Under the pieces are notes generated by a model that worked only from the letters and a program-made list of their open reading frames with translations, ran no database searches and was not told the origin of the DNA. 64,000 bases of DNA from Xanthobacteraceae bacterium 501b (lineage in GTDB: Bacteria > Pseudomonadota > Alphaproteobacteria > Rhizobiales > Xanthobacteraceae), in the NCBI GenBank assembly GCA_000378025.1, contig KB899087.1, forward strand, positions 1,488,001 through 1,552,000. The letters are read 5' to 3'. Within the stretch, counting starts at the first letter, position 1, and each line of letters starts with the position of its first letter. A program made the position numbers and the translations under genes. Below are positions 51,694-59,342 of the stretch, piece after piece.

Positions 51694-52608
51694 TCAACCT
51701 GCCGGAAAGGATCGGCGCGTAACGGATTGATCCCGCTCGCCGATTCGCGCCGTCGGCGGCCGGCCGCCGACCAGCAGCAGGTCGCTCTCATCCTTCAGGC
51801 TCACGCCGGTGAGCTGCCGCGCCAGCGCCTCCTTCAGCAGCCAGGCGAGCTTGAAGGCGGCGAGCTCGTGCGAAAGCCCCTCGCCGCGCACATTGGAAAT
51901 GCAGTTGCGCTCGGCGTCCGAGCGCCCGGCGCGCGGGGCGAAGGTGAGATAGAGACCGAGGCTGTCCGGCGAGGACAGGCCGGGCCGCTCGCCGATCAGC
52001 ACCACGCAGGCGCTGGCCTTAAGTCGCTCGCCGACTTCGTCCCCAAGCGCCACCCGCGCCTGACTTGCCACGCACACGGGCCCGACACTCCAGCCCGCCT
52101 CGGCGATCCGGGCCTTGAAGGCGGTGAGGAACGGCACCGCCTGTGCATGGATGGCGGTGGAGGACAGACCGTCGGCGACGACGAGGGCGACATCCACCGG
52201 TGCCCCCGCCCGCGCCTCCAGCAGCGCCCGGCTCTCCTCCGACAGCCGGCGCCCGAGATCGGGCCGGCGCAGATAGGCGTCGCGCGCCGGGGCGGCGGAG
52301 GTCAGTTCCAGCGTCTCGAAGCCGAGCGCCGCGATATCGCCCGCCATGCGGGCGGACTCGAAGGGCAGATGCACCGCATCGCGCGCCTGCGCATGGGCGA
52401 GTGCAAACCGCAGCACCTCGCGGGTCGGCATTCCGGTCCCGGCCCGCCCCAAGGCGATGCGCGCGGGGGTAACGCCGGCCAGCCGGCGCCAGCTATCCTC
52501 GATCACCGCCCCCTCGATAGCCGCCCCCTCGATAGCCGCCCCCTCGCTCGCCGGGGCCTCGCTCACCGAGTCGGCCGTGAGATCGCCTTCACCCGCCGGC
52601 TCGCTCAT
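51694..52608 (-). CDS. eutC: Ethanolamine ammonia-lyase small subunit
   Basis: A 304-residue EutC. The family core begins at about residue 45 (RIALGRAGTGMPTREVLRFALAHAQARDAVH in part), followed by VVADGLSSTAIHAQ and RNCISNVRGEGLS. The first 40 residues are an acidic extension with three tandem EGAxIEGA-like repeats, encoded by 15-base repeats. With EutB it is the adenosylcobalamin-dependent lyase making acetaldehyde and ammonia. It overlaps the eutB stop (ATGA). No microcompartment genes nearby. Confidence 0.92.
   Translation of the reverse strand: MSEPAGEGDLTADSVSEAPASEGAAIEGAAIEGAVIEDSWRRLAGVTPARIALGRAGTGMPTREVLRFALAHAQARDAVHLPFESARMAGDIAALGFETLELTSAAPARDAYLRRPDLGRRLSEESRALLEARAGAPVDVALVVADGLSSTAIHAQAVPFLTAFKARIAEAGWSVGPVCVASQARVALGDEVGERLKASACVVLIGERPGLSSPDSLGLYLTFAPRAGRSDAERNCISNVRGEGLSHELAAFKLAWLLKEALARQLTGVSLKDESDLLLVGGRPPTARIGERDQSVTRRSFPAG
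52506..52550. repeat. 15-base tandem repeat within eutC
   Basis: Two perfect units of CCGCCCCCTCGATAG and a third partial unit. They encode repeated residues in the variable N-terminal extension of EutC. Probably a slippage-prone in-frame repeat of no catalytic consequence. Confidence 0.75.
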
Positions 52609-53993
52609 GCCGCCAGCTCCGGCGCGGCGGCGAGCAGCGGGTGGCTTCCGCGCTGCGTCTTCAGCCGGCCATCCGGCTCGGTGATGCCCATGCGCTGCAG
52701 CCACGCCTCGAATTCCGGCGCCCGCTTCAGGCCCAGCACCTCGCGCAGATAGAGCTGGTCGTGGAACGAGGTGGACTGGTAGTTCAGCATCACGTCGTCC
52801 GAGCCGGGAATGCCCATGATGTAGGTCACGCCCGCCGCGCCGAGCAGCGTCATCAGCGTGTCCATGTCGTCCTGGTCAGCCTCGGCGTGGTTGGTGTAGC
52901 AAACGTCGCAACCGAGCGGCACGCCCATCAGCTTGCCGCAGAAATGGTCCTCGAGGCCGGCGCGGATGATCTGCTTGCCGTCATAGAGATATTCCGGCCC
53001 GATGAAGCCGACGACCGTGTTCACCAGCAGCGGCTTGAACGGCCGGCACACCGCGTAGGCGCGCGCTTCCAGCGTCTGCTGATCGACGCCGTAATGGGCG
53101 TTGGCGGAGAGCGCCGAACCCTGCCCGGTCTCGAAATACATCACATTGTCGCCAAGCGTGCCGCGATTGAGCGACAGCGCCGCCTCACGGCCCTCGCGCA
53201 GCGTGGCGAGGTCGATGCCAAAGGAGGCGTTCGCCTTCTGCGTGCCCGCAACCGATTGGAACACGAGATCAACCGGCACGCCGCGATTGATCACCTCGGT
53301 GGAGGTGGTGACATGGGTTAGCACGCAGGCCTGCGTCGGAATGTCGAAACGCTGGATGATGCCGTCGATCAGCTTGAGCAGTTCGCTCAGCACCGGCACG
53401 CTGTCGGAGGCCGGGTTGATGCCGATCACCGCGTCGCCGCAGCCATAGAGCAGCCCGTCGAGGATAGAGGCGGTAACACCCGCCGGGTCGTCGGTGGGAT
53501 GGTTGGGCTGAAGCCGCACCGCCATGGTGCCGGGCAGGCCGATCGTGTTGCGGAACCGCGTCACCACCCGGCACTTCTTGGCGACGGCGATCAGGTCCTG
53601 GTTGCGCATCAGCTTGGACACCGCCGCAGCCATCTCAGGCGTCACGCCGGGGGCAATGGTGGCCAGAACCTCGCTGGTGGCACTGCCAGACAGCAGAAAA
53701 TCGCGAAAATCGCCGACCGTCATGTGCGAGAGCGTCCGGAAGGCCAGCGCGTCATGGCTGTCGATGATGAGGCGCGTGACCTCGTCTTCCTCATAGGGCA
53801 CCAGCGCCTCGTTGAGGAAGGTTCTCAGTGGCACGTCGGCGAGGCACATGCGCGCCGCCACATTCTCCTCGGCCGTGGCGGCGGCGACGCCGGCCAGCAT
53901 GTCGCCGGAGCGCAGCGGCGTCGCCTTCGCCATCAAATCCTTCAGGTCGGCGAAGGCGTAAGTCTGCGATCCAGCGACGGTGCGATAGGCCAT
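52605..53993 (-). CDS. eutB: Ethanolamine ammonia-lyase large subunit
   Basis: A 462-residue EutB of usual length. Motifs include RFRNTIGLPGTMAVRLQPNHPTDD (in part), DGLLYGCGDAVIGINP, GFIGPEYLYDGKQIIRAGLEDHFCGK and MGIPGSDDVMLNYQSTSFHD. It carries the active site. The start at 53993 is set by the family N-terminus. Only eutBC is present, as in many alphaproteobacteria that use ethanolamine without a microcompartment. Confidence 0.94.
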   Translation of the reverse strand: MAYRTVAGSQTYAFADLKDLMAKATPLRSGDMLAGVAAATAEENVAARMCLADVPLRTFLNEALVPYEEDEVTRLIIDSHDALAFRTLSHMTVGDFRDFLLSGSATSEVLATIAPGVTPEMAAAVSKLMRNQDLIAVAKKCRVVTRFRNTIGLPGTMAVRLQPNHPTDDPAGVTASILDGLLYGCGDAVIGINPASDSVPVLSELLKLIDGIIQRFDIPTQACVLTHVTTSTEVINRGVPVDLVFQSVAGTQKANASFGIDLATLREGREAALSLNRGTLGDNVMYFETGQGSALSANAHYGVDQQTLEARAYAVCRPFKPLLVNTVVGFIGPEYLYDGKQIIRAGLEDHFCGKLMGVPLGCDVCYTNHAEADQDDMDTLMTLLGAAGVTYIMGIPGSDDVMLNYQSTSFHDQLYLREVLGLKRAPEFEAWLQRMGITEPDGRLKTQRGSHPLLAAAPELAA

Positions 53994-54168
53994 GGTGCGG
54001 TCCCTGCGGCGCCCTGTGCTCAACGCGGCGCCATGGGCAAAATGTACCCTGCCGCCACGCGCCGGCAAAGCGCAACTTCGGTCCAGTGAGCGCGACTTCT
54101 GGCATGCCACGCTGGACGCGGCACGTCCCGGCCGCTACCACGCGCCACGGATTTTCGGAGGAAACGCC

Positions 54169-54912
54169 ATGGCCACCTTCATTCTCATCCACGGTTCCTG
54201 GCACTGGGGCGGCTGCTTCCAGAAGGTAGCGAACCTTCTGGGCGCCGCCGGCCATGCGGTGATAGCCCCGGACCTCGCCAGCCATGGCTTCGACCCCACC
54301 CCCACCGCCTCCGTCACCGACATTGCCATCTATGCCGCCCCGGTGCGCACCGCACTGGAAGCGATCGAGGGCAAGGCGATTCTCGTCGGCCACTCCGTGG
54401 GCGGGGCGACCTGCACCTGGCTGGGCGAGGAAATGCCGGAGCGCGTTGAGGCGCTGGTCTACCTCACCGGCTTCATGGCGCCGCACGGCAAGAGCGCCCG
54501 CGATTTCGTCATGACGCCGACCTATCTCAAGGACCCCGCCATCGTCGAAACGCAGGGCATGCTGCGGCTCGGCAAGGAAGGGCTCGGGCTCGATCTTTCC
54601 CGCCGCGACCTCATCGCCCGCTCGCTCTATTCCGACTGCACCGCGCACGACATCGACCGCGCGCTGCCCAATCTCGTGCGCCTCACCCCGCACGCGCCCT
54701 TCGCCGCCGTCTCGGCCATCACCCCGCACCGCTTCGGCAAGCTGCGCCGGCACTATATCGAGTGCCTGCAGGATCGTGGCCTGCCGCTCGCGGTGCAGCG
54801 GGAAATGCAGGTGGCCGTGCCGGGCGCGAAGGTGCATGCGCTCGACACCGGCCATTCGCCCTTCCTCAGCGCCCCGGAAGCGGTCGCCGAGATCTTATTG
54901 AACATTTGCTGA
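54169..54912 (+). CDS. Alpha/beta hydrolase of the methylesterase/EstC group
   Basis: A 247-residue esterase. The oxyanion motif is LIHGSWHWGGC, the nucleophile elbow GHSVGGATC, and the catalytic His is in LDTGHSPFLSAPE. The compact form and motif set match the hydroxynitrile lyase/methylesterase-like group that acts on small esters. A GGAGG-like site precedes the ATG at 54169. It is divergent from eutB. Confidence 0.84.
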   Translation: MATFILIHGSWHWGGCFQKVANLLGAAGHAVIAPDLASHGFDPTPTASVTDIAIYAAPVRTALEAIEGKAILVGHSVGGATCTWLGEEMPERVEALVYLTGFMAPHGKSARDFVMTPTYLKDPAIVETQGMLRLGKEGLGLDLSRRDLIARSLYSDCTAHDIDRALPNLVRLTPHAPFAAVSAITPHRFGKLRRHYIECLQDRGLPLAVQREMQVAVPGAKVHALDTGHSPFLSAPEAVAEILLNIC

Positions 54913-54946
54913 GCTCGCGGCGCCACACCTTGCTCTATCCGACGAA

Positions 54947-54967
54947 GGAGGGGCCCGTGCCCCCTCC
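54947..54967 (+). terminator. Hairpin after the esterase gene
   Basis: GGAGGGG (54947-54953) and CCCCTCC (54961-54967) form a GC-rich stem with a seven-base loop. It lies 34 bases after the esterase stop and has no T-run. Probable terminator. Confidence 0.5.
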
Positions 54968-55035
54968 CCGGCCGCGCCGGCACAGGCTAGCCTGACCGAA
55001 CTTCCAGAAGCCGCTAGGCTCACCAAGAGGCACGA

Positions 55036-56091
55036 ATGTCCGATCAGGAAAAGCTCGCCGCGCTGCGGGCGAAATATGCCGGCGTCGGCGGTGGCGTCGT
55101 CTATGACGAAACCTTCAAGCGCGTCGCCGAAATGCAGTTCAAGGACGGCGAGAAGCGTGTCTGGCCGTGGGCCGGCGCCGCCACCCTGCTTGACGCCCCC
55201 TATCGCCCCGATGTGCAGGAACAGGCCGATTTCGGCGGGCTCGACATGGCGCTGATCGGCGTGCCGATGGACCTCGGCGTCACCAACCGCGCCGGCGCCC
55301 GCCTCGGCCCGCGGGCCGTGCGCGCCATCGAGCGCGTCGGGCCCTATGAGCATGTGCTCGGCATGGTCCCCGCGGCCGAGGCGAAGGTGGCCGATATTGG
55401 CGACGTGCCGTTCCGCTCGCGCTTCAGCCTCGATTCCTGCCATGAGGACATCGAGGCCTTCTACAAGAAGATCGTGGCGGCAGGCGTCATCCCGCTCTCC
55501 TGCGGCGGCGATCATTCCATCACCGGCTCCATCCTCAAGGCGGTGGGCGAGAAGCGGCCGGTGGGCATGCTGCACATCGACGCCCATTGCGACACCTCAG
55601 GCACCTATGAGGGCGCGAAGTTCCACCATGGCGGACCGTTCCGCAACGCGGTGCTCGACGGCGTGCTCGATCCCACCCGCACCATCCAGATCGGCATTCG
55701 CGGCGGCGCGGAATTCCTGTGGGAGTTCTCCTATGAGAGCGGCATGACCGTGATCCACGCCGAGGAGGTCACTGGCCTCGGCATGCCCGCCATCATCGCC
55801 AGGGCGAAAGAGGTGCTGGGCGACGGGCCGGTCTACGTCTCTTTCGATGTCGACAGCCTCGACCCCGCCTTCGCGCCGGGGACCGGCACGCCTGAGATCG
55901 GCGGCCTCACCTCGCGCGAGGTGCTGGAACTGCTACGCGGGCTGAACGGGCTCGACGTGATCGGCGGCGACGTGGTGGAGGTGGCCCCGCAATATGACGC
56001 CACGTCCAACACCGCCCATGCGGCGGCGCAGGTGCTGTTCGAGATCTCCTGCATGGCGGTGACGGCGCACAAGACGCGGAAGGGCTCGTGA
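55036..56091 (+). CDS. Agmatinase-family ureohydrolase
   Basis: A 351-residue ureohydrolase. The manganese motifs are SCGGDHSITG, HIDAHCDTSG and SFDVDSLDPAFAPGTGTPE. It would hydrolyse a guanidino compound (agmatine, guanidinobutyrate or guanidinopropionate) to urea and an amine. The active-site loop cannot be assigned by eye. It overlaps the amidase gene that follows (TGATG). Confidence 0.88.
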   Translation: MSDQEKLAALRAKYAGVGGGVVYDETFKRVAEMQFKDGEKRVWPWAGAATLLDAPYRPDVQEQADFGGLDMALIGVPMDLGVTNRAGARLGPRAVRAIERVGPYEHVLGMVPAAEAKVADIGDVPFRSRFSLDSCHEDIEAFYKKIVAAGVIPLSCGGDHSITGSILKAVGEKRPVGMLHIDAHCDTSGTYEGAKFHHGGPFRNAVLDGVLDPTRTIQIGIRGGAEFLWEFSYESGMTVIHAEEVTGLGMPAIIARAKEVLGDGPVYVSFDVDSLDPAFAPGTGTPEIGGLTSREVLELLRGLNGLDVIGGDVVEVAPQYDATSNTAHAAAQVLFEISCMAVTAHKTRKGS

Positions 56092-56891
56092 TGCGGCTTG
56101 CCCTTTTGCAGACGGCGGGCGATCCTGGCAACGACCCCGCCGCCAATCTCGACCGGCTGGACGCGGCAGCCGCGACGGCGGCGGCCGGCGGCGCCGACCT
56201 CTTGCTGGCGCCGGAAATGTTCCTCACCGGCTACAATATCGGCCGGGAGGCGGCGCTGGCGAAGGCGGAGCCGGCGGAGGGCCCGAGCGCCCGGCGCGCC
56301 GGCGAGATCGCACGCGCGCATGGGATAGGGCTTTGCTACGGCTATCCCGAATTGGGCGAGGGCGGCGCGATCTATAATTCCTGCCTGCTGATCGGCAAGG
56401 ATGGCGTGCCGCTGCTGAACTTCCGCAAGACCCATCTGTTCGGCGATCTCGACCGGGCGATGTTCGCGCCCGGCGAGGGCTCGGCGGAGGTCGTGTCCTT
56501 CGCGGGATACAGGGTCGGCATGCTCATCTGCTACGACGTGGAGTTCCCGGAGGCGGTGCGGGCGCTGGCGCTCGCCGGGGCCGACCTCGTTCTGGTACCG
56601 ACCGCCAACATGAAGCCCTACGACGCCGTCTCGCATGTCGTCGTGCCGGCGCGGGCCTTCGAGAACGAGCTTTTCGTCGCTTATGCCAATCGCTGCGGGG
56701 TTGAAGGCGAGCTCGACTATATGGGGCTAAGCTGCATCGGCGATCCCCACGGCCTCAATCTGGCGATGGCCGGCGATGGCGAGGAACTTCTCGTCGTCGA
56801 TCTCGACCCCGCGCGGCTGAAGGCGGCGCGGGCGATCAACACCCATGTTCCGGACCGGCGCCCCGAGGTCTATCGCCGGCTGATTCCCTGA
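56091..56891 (+). CDS. Carbon-nitrogen hydrolase (nitrilase superfamily amidase)
   Basis: A 266-residue amidase. The Glu-Lys-Cys triad is visible: Glu in LLAPEMFLTG, Lys in FRKTHLFGD, Cys in LICYDVEFPEAV. The ATG at 56091 lies inside the upstream stop. The pairing with a ureohydrolase suggests a pathway for guanidino or carbamoyl/acyl amine breakdown. Confidence 0.87.
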   Translation: MRLALLQTAGDPGNDPAANLDRLDAAAATAAAGGADLLLAPEMFLTGYNIGREAALAKAEPAEGPSARRAGEIARAHGIGLCYGYPELGEGGAIYNSCLLIGKDGVPLLNFRKTHLFGDLDRAMFAPGEGSAEVVSFAGYRVGMLICYDVEFPEAVRALALAGADLVLVPTANMKPYDAVSHVVVPARAFENELFVAYANRCGVEGELDYMGLSCIGDPHGLNLAMAGDGEELLVVDLDPARLKAARAINTHVPDRRPEVYRRLIP

Positions 56892-57002
56892 GGCCCCGCA
56901 CTGTGGGCGCGGCATGGGCGGAACCCGATCCACCTATGCCGCGTTCAGTTACCGCTTGGCCTTTCCGCGCGTGGTGGGTGGCCGAGGCAAACGGGGAAAA
57001 CC

Positions 57003-57146
57003 ATGAATCGTAATATCCTGATCGTCGCCGTCATCGTGCTTGCGGGCGTGGCCGGCTTCTTCGCCTACCAAGCCTATGAGCGGGACCAGAACTCGCTGCA
57101 GATCGACGTCGGGCCGGAGGGCGTGAAGGTCGATCCGCCGGGCTGA
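57003..57146 (+). CDS. Short single-pass membrane protein of unknown function
   Basis: A 47-residue protein with a membrane helix at about residues 5-22 (ILIVAVIVLAGVAGFFAY), then a polar tail DQNSLQIDVGPEGVKVDPPG. A GGGGA-type ribosome site lies 5-6 bases before the ATG. The form (N-terminal anchor and short polar tail) resembles small membrane proteins common in Hyphomicrobiales, but the function is unknown. Confidence 0.6.
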   Translation: MNRNILIVAVIVLAGVAGFFAYQAYERDQNSLQIDVGPEGVKVDPPG

Positions 57147-57293
57147 CCGGGCGCACGGCACGGGGGCAGCCAGTGCCACGAAACTCTGGCGCCCCCGGCT
57201 GCTTTTCCGGGCCCGATGCTCTAAAAGCGCCTCCAACACCCACCCGGCCGCGCCATGAGGGCGCGCAACCGGCTGCCGTTGCGGAGTGCCTTT

Positions 57294-58643
57294 ATGTCAT
57301 CCACCCTCGCCGCCGGGCATGCCGGTGCCGTCGCCAATCCCCGCTCGCGCGTCCTGTTGGCGAGCCTGATCGGCACCACCATCGAGTTCTACGACTTCTA
57401 CGTCTACGCCACGGCGGCGGTGCTGGTGTTTCCGCATCTGTTCTTCCCGCCCGGCAATGACACGACGGCGCTGCTGGCCTCGTTTGCCATCTTCGGCGCC
57501 GCCATGGTGGCGCGCCCGCTCGGCGCCATTTTCTTCGGCCATCTCGGCGACAAGCGCGGGCGCAAGGTGACGCTGGTCGGCGCCCTGCTCACCATGGGCA
57601 TCGCCACCTTCCTCATCGGTCTGCTGCCGACCTTCCACCAGGCGGGCTGGTTCGCCCCGGCCCTCTTGGTGGTGATGCGCCTCGCGCAGGGATTCGCGCT
57701 CGGCGGCGAATGGAGCGGCGCGGCGCTGGTGGCGACCGAGAACGCCCCGCCCGGCAAGCGCGCCGTCTACGGCACCTTCCCCCAGCTCGGTGCGCCGCTT
57801 GGCTTCATCCTCGCCAATGGCCTGTTCCTCGTCATTGCGGCGCTGCTGCCCTCGGAAGACCCGACGCGCCCCTCCGACGCCTTCCTCGAATGGGGTTGGC
57901 GCATTCCCTTCCTGTTCTCCATCGTCATGGTGGCGGTCGGCCTGTGGGTGCGCCTGCACCTCGTGGAAAGCACGGCCTTCAAGAAGACGGTGACGGACGG
58001 CAAGGTACACAAGCTGCCGCTCGCCTCGGTGTTCCGCACCCATTTCCGCCAGCTGGTGCTCGGCACCTTCTACATGCTGGCGACCTATGTGCTGTTCTAC
58101 CTGATGACCACCTTCTCGCTCAGCTATGGCCGCGCCGGCACCGGTGCCGCCCTGCCCGGGCTCGGCTATGACTACACGACCTTCGTGCTGATGATGATTA
58201 TCGGCGTCGTGTTCTTCGGCATCTTCACCTTGCTTTCGGGCCCCTGGGCGGAGCGCTGGGGCCGCCGCCGGACGCTGATCGCGGTGACGCTGGCCATCAT
58301 CGCCTTCGGCCTGACCTGGGTGCCGATGCTCGCCGCCGGCCCGGTCGGGGTGATGGCCTGGCTCATTCTTGGCTTCAGCCTGATGGGCATGACCTTCGGC
58401 CCGATGGGCGCGCTGCTGCCGGAGCTGTTCCCGGCGAATGTGCGCTACACCGGCTCGGGCATCGCCTACAACGTCTCGTCGATTCTCGGCGCGGCGGTCG
58501 CCCCCTTCATCGCCATCGCGCTGTGGGCGTGGGGCGGCGGCAGCCCGTTCTGGGTCGGCATCTACCTCTCGGCGATGGCGGGCCTCACCCTGATCGCGCT
58601 GCTGCTCGGCAGCGAAACCCGCGACATCGACATCGAGGCGTAA
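57294..58643 (+). CDS. Major facilitator transporter, metabolite:H+ symporter (MHS) group
   Basis: A 449-residue transporter with about 12 membrane helices. It has the MHS features TTIEFYDFYVYATAAVLVF in the first helix, RPLGAIFFGHLGDKRGRK, and MRLAQGFALGGEWSGAAL. This group carries organic acids, proline/betaine or shikimate with protons. The start at 57294 fits the family; the upstream 57255 start adds Arg-rich residues. It stands alone before the kdp genes. Confidence 0.88.
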   Translation: MSSTLAAGHAGAVANPRSRVLLASLIGTTIEFYDFYVYATAAVLVFPHLFFPPGNDTTALLASFAIFGAAMVARPLGAIFFGHLGDKRGRKVTLVGALLTMGIATFLIGLLPTFHQAGWFAPALLVVMRLAQGFALGGEWSGAALVATENAPPGKRAVYGTFPQLGAPLGFILANGLFLVIAALLPSEDPTRPSDAFLEWGWRIPFLFSIVMVAVGLWVRLHLVESTAFKKTVTDGKVHKLPLASVFRTHFRQLVLGTFYMLATYVLFYLMTTFSLSYGRAGTGAALPGLGYDYTTFVLMMIIGVVFFGIFTLLSGPWAERWGRRRTLIAVTLAIIAFGLTWVPMLAAGPVGVMAWLILGFSLMGMTFGPMGALLPELFPANVRYTGSGIAYNVSSILGAAVAPFIAIALWAWGGGSPFWVGIYLSAMAGLTLIALLLGSETRDIDIEA

Positions 58644-58658
58644 CAACCGCCGGGCAGG

Positions 58659-59342
58659 TTACTCCCCTGCCCGGTAGCCCACCCCCGGCTCGGTGATAAT
58701 CAGCGTGGGATTGGCGGGGTCGGCCTCCAGCTTGGCGCGGAGCTGGCCGACATAGACGCGCAGATATTGCGTGTCGTGCTCATGCGCCGGGCCCCACACC
58801 GCGCGCAGAATGTGGCGGTGGGTCAGCACCTTGCCGGCATGGCGCGAGAGAAAGGCGACCAGCTCGAACTCCTTGGGGGTGAGCTTGATCTCCTCGCCCC
58901 CGCGCAGCACCCGATGGCGGGGAATGTCGATTTCCACCCCTCCCAGCCGCAGCACCGGCGTCTCGCCCTTGTCCTGCATCCGGTGCCGCAGCGCGGCCCG
59001 CAGGCGCGCCATCAACTCGCCCATGCCGAAGGGCTTGTTGATGAAATCGTCGGCGCCGAGATCGAGCGCCTCGATCTTCTCCACTTCGCGATCGCGGGCG
59101 GAGAGCACGAGGATGGGAACGGGCGACCACTCGCGCAGGCGGCGGATCACCTCCTTGCCGTCCATATCGGGCAGACCGAGATCGAGTATCACCACGTCCG
59201 GCTGGCGATTGGCCACCAGCGCCAGCGCCTGCGCGCCCGTGTCGGCCCGCAGCGCCTCATAGCCATTGGCCGCCAGCGCTGGGGCCATGAAACGGTGGAT
59301 CGCCGGCTCGTCATCGACCACCAGCACGGTGCCCGCGCTCAT
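58659..59342 (-). CDS. kdpE: Response regulator KdpE
   Basis: A 227-residue OmpR-family regulator. Receiver: VVDDEPAIHRFM, phospho-acceptor Asp about 54 in VVILDLGLPDMDG, and INKPFGMGEL. Output: LTPKEFELVAFLSRHAGKVLTHRHIL and RVYVGQLRAKLE, the KdpE pattern. The start overlaps the kdpD stop (ATGA). It activates kdp genes when K+ is limiting. Confidence 0.93.
   Translation of the reverse strand: MSAGTVLVVDDEPAIHRFMAPALAANGYEALRADTGAQALALVANRQPDVVILDLGLPDMDGKEVIRRLREWSPVPILVLSARDREVEKIEALDLGADDFINKPFGMGELMARLRAALRHRMQDKGETPVLRLGGVEIDIPRHRVLRGGEEIKLTPKEFELVAFLSRHAGKVLTHRHILRAVWGPAHEHDTQYLRVYVGQLRAKLEADPANPTLIITEPGVGYRAGE

Noticed and set aside
57297-58646. 449-codon minus-strand frame opposite the MHS transporter gene
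   Set aside because: Mirror of a clear membrane transporter; composition (His/Glu/Gly/Arg-rich) is typical of an antisense shadow.
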